Part shown: one piece after another, positions 6,731 to 15,294 of the stretch
Layout: the number at the start of each line of letters is the position of its first letter
How positions within the stretch are numbered: the stretch's first letter is position 1
Origin: Methylorubrum thiocyanatum
GTDB lineage: Bacteria; Pseudomonadota; Alphaproteobacteria; Rhizobiales; Beijerinckiaceae
Assembly (NCBI GenBank): GCA_014138645.1
Contig: JACJIB010000002.1
Span: 248,001-312,000, forward strand
DNA length: 64,000 nucleotides
Direction of reading: 5' to 3'
Made by a program: the position numbers and the translations under genes
The notes under the pieces: model-generated
Told to the model about the DNA's origin: nothing
The model's database searches: none
The model's input: only the letters and a program-made list of their open reading frames with translations

Positions 6731-9115
6731 ATGACGACGACGACGATAGTCCGCCCGCTGCCGCGCGAGAGCCGGCTCGCCGAGCTGTTCCTGGCGGCGC
6801 TCGGCATCGCGTTTGCCGGTTACATGATCTTCGGCAAGAGCTTCGCCTATCTCGGCCTGCCGCCGCTCTATGCCGGCGAGCTGCTGTTTCTTCTGGGTCT
6901 GACGGCCGCCTTGCGGGCGCGGACGGGGCTCAATCTCGTCGCGGGGCTCGCCACGGCGCCTGCGCTCTGCGTCGCTGCCCTGATGGGCTGGGTGCTGCTG
7001 CGGACGCTGGCGGGATTGCGCGAATACCGGGTCGATGCCCTGCGCGACGGCGCGGTCGCGCTCTACGGCGGCTACGCCTTCGTCGTGATCGCCCTCCTGC
7101 TCGACGATCCGCGGCGGCTCGGGCTCCTGCTGCGGATGTTCCGCTGGCTCGCCCGCTTCGCGATCCCGATGGCGATCATCGCCTTCATTCTCGGCGACGT
7201 CCCGTTCTTCGCGGCGCGGGCGGGCGAACTCGCGGCCCACCTGACGGGTGCCCTCGTCCTGGCGCTGGTCGGCCTCGTCCGGGTGGGGCCGCGCTGGTTC
7301 CTCTTCGTCGCCCTCGGCGCCATGCTGGCCGCCGCGCAGAACCGCGGCTCCATGCTGGCGATCGCCGTGCCGGTCGGCCTCGCCCTCGTGGCGGTCGGCC
7401 AGTGGAAGCGCCTCGCGGCGACGCTGATCCTCGGCGCGGGCCTGCTGAGCGCCGCCGCGGCCCTCGACCTTGAGGTGGAACTGCCCAACAGCGACCGGCC
7501 CGTTAGCGCCGCGGCAATGGTGAACAACATCACCAGCATCGTCGCGCCGAGCACCGGCGGCAACCTCGACGACACCAAGCAGTGGCGCCTGCGCTGGTGG
7601 AACACCATCGTCGGCTACACCGTGCACGGCCCCTATTTCTGGACCGGTAAGGGCTTCGGGCCGAACTTGGCCGAGACCGACGGCTACGTCGTCGGGCTGG
7701 AGAATGGCGGGCCGACCCTGCGCAGCCCGCACAGCATCCACATGACCTATCTCGCTCGCGGCGGCGTGCCGGGCCTCGTCCTGTGGCTCCTGACCTGCGC
7801 CGTCTGGATGGCGGCGATGCTCGCCGCCTTCTGGCGGGCGCGCCGGCTCGGCGAGCGGCGATGGGAGAGCTTCTTCCTGTTCATTACCTGCTACGTCGCC
7901 TCGATCATCATCGATGCGAGCTTCGACGTCGCCCTGGAAGGGCCGATGCTGGCGGTGCCGTTCTGGACGCTGATCGGCATCGGCATCGGTGCCGCGATGA
8001 TCTTCCGGGCGCAGGTCGCCGCCTCCCCTTCCTGCCCGCCTGCCCCGCCGCGCCGCTCCGGCGGTCTGCGCGGGGCGGCGCTGATCGCGCTGGCCGCCCT
8101 GCCGGCCCTGGCGCCCTGGCCCGGCGCATCCTCCGCCCGCGCGGAGGAAGGCCGCCGCGCCGTGAGCAATCCGTCCGGTCCCTGCCTCGTCCTGCGCGAT
8201 GTCGCCGACCGCACCATCGAGAATCTCGATCTCGGGCCCTGCGGTGGCGAGGGATTGCGGGTCGAGCGCGCGCGCAACGTGACGATCCGCAACCTCACGA
8301 TCCGCGATACCGGCGATGTCGGCATCTATGTCGAGGCGAGCGAGGGCGTCCGCATCGAGGAGAACCGGATCGAGAACGCCCTGTCGGGCATCCGCGCCCT
8401 CTCCTCCTCGGGCGTCGATGTCCGCTGCAACAGCCTGCGCAACGTCCGCGGACCCATCCCCGCCGGGCAGTTCGTCCAGTTCGACAAAGTGACGGGCGCC
8501 GGCAACGGCATCGCCTGCAACATCGGCGAGAGCGAGCCCGGCCGCGGCGTGCCGGAGGATGCGATCAGCCTGTTCCAGTCGCGCGGTCAGCCGGGGGCGC
8601 CGATCCTGGTCAGCCGCAACCGCCTGGTCGGCGGCGGCCCGAGCCAGTCCGGCGGCGGGATCATGCTCGGCGACGGCGGCGGCTCGTATCTGGAGGCCCG
8701 CGACAACCTGCTGATCGATCCGGGTCAGTACGGGATCGCGGTGGCGAGCGGCGACCACATGACGATCGCCGGCAACGTGGTGATCGCCCGGCCGCAGGCC
8801 TTCACCAATGTCGGCATCTCGGTCTGGAACCAGTATCCGGAGCCCTGCCACTCGGTGACGGTGAGCGGAAACACCGTCGATTGGCGCGCCCGCACCGGGC
8901 GACCCAACCCCTGGTGGGATGCGAAGAACTGCGCCGGCACGCTCTGGTCTCTCAACCGGACGCTCCCCCTCGATCCGCAGCGGGAGGTCGCGGCCCAGCC
9001 CGCCTGCGCCTGCCGCGCGGCCGGGCGCACGGCCCGCCCCGAGGCCGGCAAGGAATCCCTCAAGGAATCCCTCAAGGAACCCGGCAAGGACTCTGCCAAG
9101 GAAGCCGCACGATGA
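6731..9115 (+). CDS. O-antigen ligase/polymerase-like membrane protein fused to a parallel beta-helix domain
   Basis: This 794-aa protein has two parts. Residues 1 to about 430 form an approximately 11-helix membrane domain resembling Wzy_C/WaaL proteins, with the typical NRGS segment and a large periplasmic loop ending in PHSIHMTYLARGGVPG. Residues from about 475 to 750 show right-handed parallel beta-helix repeats (for example RNVTIRNLTIRDTGDVGIYV and RIEENRIENALSGIRALSSS), as in polysaccharide lyases, epimerases and NosD-type proteins. Between them, at about 446-470, lies a hydrophobic stretch ending in SARA that looks like a signal peptide or extra membrane helix. The frame is open throughout. 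The C-terminus is a Lys/Glu-rich tail built from 12-base repeats. The protein probably links polymerisation or ligation to glycan modification, which is inference. Confidence 0.7.
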   Translation: MTTTTIVRPLPRESRLAELFLAALGIAFAGYMIFGKSFAYLGLPPLYAGELLFLLGLTAALRARTGLNLVAGLATAPALCVAALMGWVLLRTLAGLREYRVDALRDGAVALYGGYAFVVIALLLDDPRRLGLLLRMFRWLARFAIPMAIIAFILGDVPFFAARAGELAAHLTGALVLALVGLVRVGPRWFLFVALGAMLAAAQNRGSMLAIAVPVGLALVAVGQWKRLAATLILGAGLLSAAAALDLEVELPNSDRPVSAAAMVNNITSIVAPSTGGNLDDTKQWRLRWWNTIVGYTVHGPYFWTGKGFGPNLAETDGYVVGLENGGPTLRSPHSIHMTYLARGGVPGLVLWLLTCAVWMAAMLAAFWRARRLGERRWESFFLFITCYVASIIIDASFDVALEGPMLAVPFWTLIGIGIGAAMIFRAQVAASPSCPPAPPRRSGGLRGAALIALAALPALAPWPGASSARAEEGRRAVSNPSGPCLVLRDVADRTIENLDLGPCGGEGLRVERARNVTIRNLTIRDTGDVGIYVEASEGVRIEENRIENALSGIRALSSSGVDVRCNSLRNVRGPIPAGQFVQFDKVTGAGNGIACNIGESEPGRGVPEDAISLFQSRGQPGAPILVSRNRLVGGGPSQSGGGIMLGDGGGSYLEARDNLLIDPGQYGIAVASGDHMTIAGNVVIARPQAFTNVGISVWNQYPEPCHSVTVSGNTVDWRARTGRPNPWWDAKNCAGTLWSLNRTLPLDPQREVAAQPACACRAAGRTARPEAGKESLKESLKEPGKDSAKEAAR
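9050..9109 (+). repeat. Five 12-base tandem units encoding KES/KEP repeats
   Basis: Units start at 9050, 9062, 9074, 9086 and 9098, each opening with AAGGA. The first two are identical and the others are diverged copies. They encode the charged tail of the fusion protein and end at its stop codon. The unit is a multiple of three, so copy-number change would keep the frame. Confidence 0.75.
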
Positions 9116-9960
9116 GCGTTCTGGACGACACCCGCCCCGACATCGTGGTGCTGGCGCTGGCGCGCAATTGCGCCGCCACCCTCCCCGCTTTCCTGCACTT
9201 CCTGGCGTCCCTCAGGGCGGCGGGCCTCGATTGCCGCGCGCTGGTCGGCGAGAACGATTCCCGCGACGGCACCGGGGCGCTGCTCGGGGCGGCCCAGGCC
9301 CGCGGCGAACTCCGCCACGTCCCCACCGGCTTCATGACGCAGACGCGCGGCCGGCTCGCCCGCATGGCGGCGGGCCGCGAGCATCTCAAACGCGTCCTCG
9401 ATGCCCAGGGACTTGCGCCGGCCTGTGTCTGCGTCGCCGACATCGACAACGTCATGGCCCGCCCGCCGGAACCGGCGGCGATCCTGGCGGCTCTCGAAAA
9501 GCTCGAACGGCCGGGCCTGTTCGCGGTCTCGGCGGCGTCCTACCCGCACTATTACGACCTGCTCGCCTACGAGGACGAGGCGGTGAGCTACGAGCACCTC
9601 CTCGACGACATCGCCCGGCACCGGCGCGGGGCGCTGAACTACTACCGCTTCTTCTCCGGCACGATCTACCCGGCGCAGAGCGCGCTGACGCGGGCGCGCG
9701 AGACTACCTGCCGTTCGGCTTTCAACGGGCTGACGCTCTACCGCGGCGAGGATTACCGGCTCGGCTCCTACCTCGACGAGACCTACGCCCGCTGCGAGCA
9801 CCTCACCTTCAACCGCCGCCTCGCCGCCGCCACGGGCCGGCGGATGCTCGTCGATCCCGACCTCGTCCTGCGCACCCCCGGCGACCACGCCCAGCGCGGC
9901 TTCTTCTCGTTCTACGCGAGCCGGGTCCGGAAGTTGGCCGTGACGCGGTTGAGGGGATGA
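9112..9960 (+). CDS. Putative glycosyltransferase
   Basis: A 282-aa soluble protein. The N-terminus reads like a nucleotide-sugar binding half: a beta strand DIVVLALARNCA, then GENDSRDGT, which matches the ENxSxDGT element of GT62/GT69-type mannosyltransferases, and a later DIDN that could serve as the metal-binding acidic motif. The late CEHLTFNR segment also recalls such enzymes. No membrane segment is seen. ATG 9112 overlaps the stop of the preceding polymerase/beta-helix gene (ATGA), so the two are translated together and this enzyme probably works on the same polysaccharide. Sugar specificity cannot be read from the sequence. Confidence 0.6.
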   Translation: MSVLDDTRPDIVVLALARNCAATLPAFLHFLASLRAAGLDCRALVGENDSRDGTGALLGAAQARGELRHVPTGFMTQTRGRLARMAAGREHLKRVLDAQGLAPACVCVADIDNVMARPPEPAAILAALEKLERPGLFAVSAASYPHYYDLLAYEDEAVSYEHLLDDIARHRRGALNYYRFFSGTIYPAQSALTRARETTCRSAFNGLTLYRGEDYRLGSYLDETYARCEHLTFNRRLAAATGRRMLVDPDLVLRTPGDHAQRGFFSFYASRVRKLAVTRLRG

Positions 9961-10104
9961 GAGCCGGACACGGAACGGCGGGCTCGTTCAAAGGGCGCCC
10001 GCGCTTCGGCTTTCCTGGTTTCCGCCTCGCGTGATACGATCATCGTCAGTCGTCGCTGCTCTTTTGTCGCTCTCGCGCGTCAGCGGTGGTCCGGATGGTT
10101 GAGC

Positions 10105-10698
10105 ATGCCCCATCACTCGAGGCAATTTTGGCTCGACTTCCTTCCTGACGCCTTGATCGCCTCCCAGATCGGCATCTGGGAAACAGATTTCGAGAACGAC
10201 CGCACCGTCGCCGATGCAACCACCACCGCGTTGTTCGGCGTCGATCCGGTGCAGGCTGCTCTCGGTCTGCCACTTGCCGCTTACGCCGAGGCGATCTTCC
10301 CGGCCGACCAGGCGGCGTTCTTCAGCAATATCGATCGCGTCTGCGAGCAGGGCGGATTGTTCGTCGTCGAGTATCGCGTGCGCTCTGCGGCGAACGGGGT
10401 GCGCTGGGTCTTGGCGCGGGGGCATTACCAGCGCGACGAGCGCACCGGCGGTGTCCTCGGACGCGGCATCGTCGTCGACATCACCGAGAGCAAGCGGAGC
10501 GGGCAGGCGGACGACCGCAGGTTCTTGGTCCTGCAGGAGCGGGACGAGACGCCGCTCGATCGCATCGCCACCTGCGCTCTCCAGGCGCGGGGGGCGATCA
10601 ACGGCGTGGCCGAACACGAGAAGCCGGCCTTGCAGTCCGCCGTCGATGGGCTGCTCTGGGCGGTCGGGCGTGCGCTGGCCAAGCGCAACCTCTTCTAG
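10105..10698 (+). CDS. PAS-domain protein, probable sensor or adaptor
   Basis: The 197-aa product carries one PAS fold at about residues 15-135. It begins with the typical SQIGIWETDFENDR opening strand, has a middle block with FPADQAAFFSNID, and ends in VLGRGIVVDITESKR, the PAC-like closing segment of PAS_3 domains. No kinase, GGDEF or HTH output domain follows; the last 60 residues are a helical tail. ATG 10105 is preferred, with GGATGG six bases upstream; a TTG two codons earlier is possible. Methylobacterium-type genomes often carry such stand-alone PAS proteins that act with separate kinases. Its ligand and partner are unknown, and it has no obvious tie to its neighbours. Confidence 0.7.
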   Translation: MPHHSRQFWLDFLPDALIASQIGIWETDFENDRTVADATTTALFGVDPVQAALGLPLAAYAEAIFPADQAAFFSNIDRVCEQGGLFVVEYRVRSAANGVRWVLARGHYQRDERTGGVLGRGIVVDITESKRSGQADDRRFLVLQERDETPLDRIATCALQARGAINGVAEHEKPALQSAVDGLLWAVGRALAKRNLF

Positions 10699-10918
10699 AG
10701 CCGTATCCGACCCCAGCGCATCAGGCCGACGCCGCTCGGTCTTTGTTCCGACGCGCATTCTCTCGACGAGCCGGTGACCACTTCGTCGGAATGCGCTCGC
10801 GCGCCTCCTCCCGAACGGCAGCCCTCGCCTTTCGAGAGAAGTGACGCAGGAACAACGCGCGAGAGCCTCGTCCCGGAGATCGCGGCGGGACCGTGCTCGT
10901 CGCACGGGGCCGGCCCGG

Positions 10919-11650
10919 TCAGTTGGTCTTCGGGTCGATGACGGTGAAGGCGAGCGTCGCGCCGTAGCTGTCCGCATCGGCGAGCGTCGGCGTCTGCGAG
11001 GGGGCGACCCGGTGGCTGACGCCGAGCACCTGCGGACCCGCCCGGCGCAGCGGCACCACCGCCACGCCCTCCGCATCCGTCGTCGCCCGGGCCTGATCCG
11101 CCTCGCTCTTGAAGGTCACGCCGTCGGTGGCCACCACGCCCGCCCCGCCGAGCGGACGGCCCTCGAACAGCACCCGCACCCGGATCTGGCCCGCGGCCGC
11201 CGACGGCGCCTCCAGCGGGACGATCTCCAGCGGCTGGCCGACGACCTTATCCCACGGCGCCGTCGGACCGGAGACGGCCTTGGCGAACTTGACCGACCAC
11301 AGACTCTTGTCGGCGTGCGGCAGCATCCGTTTGCTGGCGTTGCGGTAGCTGCCGTCGGGCAGGCGCACCCAGTAGCCGTTGTCGTAGGCCGCCGCGAACA
11401 GCGCATCGCCCTGATGCGCGGCTCTCAGGGCCGGTGCCGGGCCGGCGTCCAGCTTCGCCTTCAGCACCACCGCGCCGGCGGGCTCGTAGGCGGTCAGGCT
11501 CATCAGCTTGCCCGCGCTCGGCAGTTCCGGCTCGTGCGGGTGGCCGTAGAGGATCTGCACGCGGCTGCCCGTGGGATCGAGCCAGAGGTCGTGGGCGCCG
11601 GCCGGCCCGGCGAGGGCGAGGAAGGCGGCGAAGAGGGCGGTGCGTCTCAT
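10919..11650 (-). CDS. DUF4198 (NikM-like) periplasmic protein
   Basis: The 243-aa product begins with a clear signal peptide ending in GPAGA, followed at once by HDLWLDP, the typical start of DUF4198 proteins, which are linked to nickel/cobalt uptake and often found beside TonB receptors. Histidine-containing segments (AHDLW, GHPHEPE) could touch a metal. Residues from about 145 form an Ig-like strand-rich domain (VRVLFEGRPLGGAGVVA). The start overlaps the stop of the TonB-dependent receptor gene (ATGA, 11647-11650), so both come from one transcript. With the urease operon next door, a role in nickel supply is plausible; direct metal binding is unproven. Confidence 0.75.
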   Translation of the reverse strand: MRRTALFAAFLALAGPAGAHDLWLDPTGSRVQILYGHPHEPELPSAGKLMSLTAYEPAGAVVLKAKLDAGPAPALRAAHQGDALFAAAYDNGYWVRLPDGSYRNASKRMLPHADKSLWSVKFAKAVSGPTAPWDKVVGQPLEIVPLEAPSAAAGQIRVRVLFEGRPLGGAGVVATDGVTFKSEADQARATTDAEGVAVVPLRRAGPQVLGVSHRVAPSQTPTLADADSYGATLAFTVIDPKTN

Positions 11651-13788
11651 GGGGCAGGTGCTCCTGTTGCAAAGCCGTAGGTGAGACCGGCCAGCAGCGT
11701 CAGGCGCGGCTGCGGGCTGGTGAAGATGTCGGCGGCCGTGGCCGATACCGACGAGCCGAAATTGAAGATGCTCTCGCTGGTGCGGTCGCCCGGATACCAA
11801 GTCGCCTGCCCGTAGGTGGTCCAGCCGCTCGCGTGGACGTAGGCGACGCGGCCGCTCACCCGCGGATAGGGCGAGGAGCGCAAGCCGCCGTCCTCGGTCA
11901 GCGGCTTGGCGCCGGCGTAGGACAGGTAGGCCGCGCCGGTCAGGCGGCCGGAGCCGAGCGGGGCCGGCGCGCCGACATCGAACTCGGCGCCGACGCTGGC
12001 GAGGAAGGCCGGCACGTTGGGGACGAAGATCGACGGCGCGCCGTTGAGCAGCCGGGCGGAGACGGCCGAGTAGTTGGCGAAGACGGCGACCCGGTCGAGG
12101 CCTTCGCGGTAGGCCAGGACCTTCGCCTCGACCTCGAAGCCGTCGCGGCGCGACTTGCCGAGGTTCTGTACCGGCAGGCCGGGTGCCGGCTGGAAGACCT
12201 CGTTGGCAATGTCGGTGAAGAACACCGTGCCGAGGAGGCTGAGCCGGTCGAATACGAGCCGTCCGCCGCCCTCCGTGCTCTCGATCGTCAGCGGCGTGAG
12301 GCGGGGATTGCTCGTCAGTTCGCTCGAGGCGGACGGACTGCGAAAGCCCTGGCCGTAATTGGCGAACAGCTCCAGCCAGTCGAAGGGTGTGAGCGCCGCC
12401 CCGCCCTTGGGGGAGACCACGTCGGGGCTGACTTTGGGCGACAGCGCAGGTTCGAGGTTGTTGCGCACGTCGTAGAAGAACTGGTCGAAGCGGGCGCCGC
12501 CGGTCAGTTTCAGCCAGGGCGTCGGCTTGACCTGTACCTGCGCATAGGCCGCGAGGTTGTGCTGCAGAAGGTCGAGATCGAGGGTGCGCGCGGTGAAGCG
12601 GCGCGCGATCGAGGGGCCGGTGTTCACGTCGAGCCCGTCCGTGCGCCAGTCGCCGCCGACGAGGAACTGGGTCGGCAGGGCCTCGAACAGGCTCGTCGTC
12701 CAGACCTTGCGGATGCGCCCGCCCACGGTCTCGCGCTCCTCGATCTGCCCGCGCTGCCCGGCGCCGAAATCCGAGAAGCGGCTGAACACGTCGTGGCTGA
12801 CGTAGAGAAGCCCCGACACTTCGTCGTCCGGCAGCCCGTTGACGTAGTTGGCCACGAAGGTCTGGAGGGTCTTGCCGCCGCCGTCGGTGACGTTGGTCGC
12901 TGCGCGCGGCGAGACGAGGCCGGCGCGCACGCGGTCGCGCTCGAGGTAGCCCGGCTGCCCGAAGCCGGTGCCGTAGATCTGCACCCGCAGCGACAGGCTG
13001 GACCCGAGATCGAGGGGAAGGGTGACCTTGTTGAAGGCGTTGTAGCGCCCGAGATCGCCGTTCTCGCGGTAACCGGCGGTGCCGTAGCCCTCGTAGGCGA
13101 GGAAGGGCTGAGGGCCGGGGCCGAGCTGGCTGAAGGTGGCGAGCCCTCGGCCCGTTCCGAACGAGCCGCCCGCCACGCCGAGGGTCGAGAACGGCTCGGC
13201 CCGCTTCGTGTCGATGAAGATCGAGCCGCCGAGATTGGCATCGCCCGCCTCGACGGAGAACGGTCCGCGCACGATGCTGATCGAGCGGATCGTCTCCGGG
13301 ATCAGCGGATTGAGATCGACGTAGTTCGGGGTATGGATCGAGGAGACCTCGTTGATCGGCACGCCGTCGATGAAGACCGCCACGTCGCGGCCGTGCTCGG
13401 CATCGCTGAAGCCGCGCAGGGCGATGCCGTAGCCGACGCCGCCCTGGCCGTAATTCGACACATCGAAGCCGGCCACGGGCCGGAAGAGGTCGCCGTAGCT
13501 CTGCACGGGCAGGCGGGCGATCTCCACGGCATCGATCACCGTGGTGTTGCCCGGCAGGGCCGAGACCGACGGGGACAGGACGGTCTTCGAGTTCGCGGCC
13601 GGGCCGGGGATCCCGGCCAATGGGATCGTGGCCACAGAATTGGCAGCCGCGGGGTTCGCCGGTGAAGACTGCGCCGTGACGTGCAATTCCTCGAGCTCCA
13701 CCACGGCCGAGTCGCCTGCGAAGCCGGGGAGCGCGCTCACACCGAGGATGCCGGCCGATGCGAGAAGGCGCGTCAGGAACGGCGACAT
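11647..13788 (-). CDS. TonB-dependent outer-membrane receptor
   Basis: A 713-aa outer-membrane receptor that would import a metal complex using TonB/ExbBD energy. It has a signal peptide (residues 1-25, ending GFAGD), a TonB-box-like VELEELHVTA, a plug domain (about 65-190, with GYGIALRGF and VAVFIDGVPINEVSS) and a beta-barrel rich in alternating aromatic strands. The last strand reads LLAGLTYGF but is followed by seven extra residues, so the protein does not end in the usual aromatic residue. ATG 13788 is chosen because the signal peptide starts there. It is co-transcribed with the DUF4198 gene and divergent from ureA across a 660-base gap. The substrate is inferred to be nickel; iron chelates are the alternative. 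Confidence 0.85.
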   Translation of the reverse strand: MSPFLTRLLASAGILGVSALPGFAGDSAVVELEELHVTAQSSPANPAAANSVATIPLAGIPGPAANSKTVLSPSVSALPGNTTVIDAVEIARLPVQSYGDLFRPVAGFDVSNYGQGGVGYGIALRGFSDAEHGRDVAVFIDGVPINEVSSIHTPNYVDLNPLIPETIRSISIVRGPFSVEAGDANLGGSIFIDTKRAEPFSTLGVAGGSFGTGRGLATFSQLGPGPQPFLAYEGYGTAGYRENGDLGRYNAFNKVTLPLDLGSSLSLRVQIYGTGFGQPGYLERDRVRAGLVSPRAATNVTDGGGKTLQTFVANYVNGLPDDEVSGLLYVSHDVFSRFSDFGAGQRGQIEERETVGGRIRKVWTTSLFEALPTQFLVGGDWRTDGLDVNTGPSIARRFTARTLDLDLLQHNLAAYAQVQVKPTPWLKLTGGARFDQFFYDVRNNLEPALSPKVSPDVVSPKGGAALTPFDWLELFANYGQGFRSPSASSELTSNPRLTPLTIESTEGGGRLVFDRLSLLGTVFFTDIANEVFQPAPGLPVQNLGKSRRDGFEVEAKVLAYREGLDRVAVFANYSAVSARLLNGAPSIFVPNVPAFLASVGAEFDVGAPAPLGSGRLTGAAYLSYAGAKPLTEDGGLRSSPYPRVSGRVAYVHASGWTTYGQATWYPGDRTSESIFNFGSSVSATAADIFTSPQPRLTLLAGLTYGFATGAPAP

Positions 13789-14449
13789 GGCGCAACCCAG
13801 GCAATAGCTGACCCGGTCGTTACTAAACTTCAAATTATGTGTATGCACAAGCCGGGAATTTTTCGTACTTCTGCGTCGGCCTGAGCATATCCGCGACGCG
13901 ATGCAGCCTTTCGCCGGGTTGTTGATCTCGGACAGTGCCGATTTGAACGACTGCCATCTTCGTAAAATTGCTTTTCCGGCAGCGTCATAGCCGATTCTGC
14001 GCCGCAAGACCGAGCGGTCGCCAAGTCTTCGGCCCGTCGTCCGCGAAGCGTCTTCAAGGCGAGTGGCCACCACGCCCCGCTCCACAGGGCGGCGGGAGGT
14101 CATGGCCGCCGGAGCGACTGCCCCAAGATCCTACATCCTCAAGATTCTGCATCCCGATGCGGCGTTTGCGACGCGAGCGTCGCGACCCGGTCCGTGTTCC
14201 GCATTGACAGGCGGAGGGACGGCGGCACCGCACCCGTCCGGAACCGCAATCAGAAGCAGCGCTTTGCGCGGTGTTCTCGTCATCACAACAACTTAAGGAA
14301 GAAATTGCTCATTTGATTAAGTAATTGCACGTATCCAAACGCGACTAGCAATGCTGAATTCGATTCTGCTATGGGTTGAAGGCGAAATATCATCTGAGTG
14401 ACAATAATTTATCGGACAGATCAGGCCGTATCCGCTCGGGAATCTGCTC
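13789..14449. other. Divergent intergenic region between the TonB receptor and ureA
   Basis: No gene is seen. Two AT-rich patches, at about 13825-13865 and 14285-14420, flank a GC-rich middle and probably hold the promoters of the receptor operon and the urease operon. No convincing sigma-54 (GG-N10-GC) element was found before ureA. Several short frames in the middle look random. Confidence 0.45.
13838..13849. promoter_or_regulatory. Palindrome TGTGTATGCACA, candidate operator
   Basis: The arms TGTG and CACA pair perfectly around a four-base centre, 49 bases upstream of the receptor start codon and inside an AT-rich patch. The place fits an operator for a metal-responsive repressor. It does not match a classic NikR (GTATGA-N16-TCATAC) or Fur box, and a match this short may be chance. 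Confidence 0.3.
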
Positions 14450-14752
14450 ATGCACTTCACTCAGCGTGAAACTGACAAGCTGCTGATCTACATGCTCGCC
14501 CAGGTCGCGCAGCGCCGCAAGGATCAGGGTCTCAAGCTCAACCACCCGGAAACCGTCTCCCTCATCTCCGTCGCGGCCCTGGAAGGCGCCCGCGCCGGCA
14601 AGACGGTGGAGGAGGTGATGGAGCTGGCCGGCAAAGCCATCACCCGCGACAGCGTCATGGAGGGCGTCGCGGAGATGATCCCCTTCGTTCAGGTCGAAGC
14701 GGTGTTCACCGACGGCTCTCGTCTCGTCACCGTGCATTCGCCCATCAAGTAG
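14450..14752 (+). CDS. ureA: Urease subunit gamma
   Basis: The smallest urease subunit (100 aa, the family's standard length). It begins with MHFTQRETDKLLIY and contains RKDQGLKLNHPE and AVFTDGSRLVTVHSPI, all conserved in UreA. With UreB and UreC it forms the (alpha-beta-gamma)3-type cytoplasmic enzyme that hydrolyses urea to ammonia and carbamate. It is the first gene of an eleven-gene operon (ureABC, two crcB, ureEFGD, urea transporter, ammonium transporter) and sits after an AT-rich promoter region. Confidence 0.96.
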   Translation: MHFTQRETDKLLIYMLAQVAQRRKDQGLKLNHPETVSLISVAALEGARAGKTVEEVMELAGKAITRDSVMEGVAEMIPFVQVEAVFTDGSRLVTVHSPIK

Positions 14753-14800
14753 CCGGTCAAGTCGGCAGGCCGGTGGATCTGGATTTGAGGAGGGGCCGTG

Positions 14801-15211
14801 ATGAGTCCTGCGCAGAAGAAGACGGCCGTCGGCGGTATTGTCTTCGGCTCCGGCGACATCGAGATCAATGCCGGCTATCCGACGACGACGCTCAAGGTCC
14901 GCAATACGGGGGATCGCCCGATCCAGGTCGGCTCCCATTACCATTTCTTCGAGGTGAACGCGTTCCTCGAATTCGATCGTGAGCAGGCGTTCGGCAAGCG
15001 GCTCGACATTCCGGCCACGACCGCCCTGCGGTTCGAGCCGGGTGACGAGCGGGAGATCACGCTGGTGCCCTATCAGGGCAAGCAGCGGGTGCTCGGCTTC
15101 AACGGCCTCGTCGATGGCTGGGTCGGCGACGAGACGTACGAGGATTATCGCCCCCGGCTGATGGACGCGCTCGATCGCGTCAACCGCTACGGGTTCAAGA
15201 ACAAGCCGTAG
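14801..15211 (+). CDS. ureB: Urease subunit beta
   Basis: A 136-aa urease beta subunit with the conserved core [19 protein letters not shown], the [13 protein letters not shown] block and the C-terminal GFNGLVDG. It starts about 35 residues before that block with a longer N-terminal tip ([17 protein letters not shown]) than the shortest homologues. ATG 14801 is chosen because an excellent ribosome site (GAGGAGGGG, 14787-14795) lies five bases upstream; GTG 14798 is directly before it in frame. Separate ureA and ureB genes are the usual proteobacterial arrangement, unlike the fused UreAB of Helicobacter. Confidence 0.95.
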   Translation: MSPAQKKTAVGGIVFGSGDIEINAGYPTTTLKVRNTGDRPIQVGSHYHFFEVNAFLEFDREQAFGKRLDIPATTALRFEPGDEREITLVPYQGKQRVLGFNGLVDGWVGDETYEDYRPRLMDALDRVNRYGFKNKP

Positions 15212-15294
15212 ATCATCGTCCCGAGAGGTGGTCGCCGGCTTTCGGGACGATGCGCCCGCTCACCCCCTCGACAGTCGGATCTGGAGCGCCTGGG

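Noticed and set aside
14204..14240. TTGACA at 14204-14209 as a ureA promoter
   Set aside because: No -10 box follows at 15-19 bases; the downstream sequence is GC-rich and the site is 240 bases from the gene.
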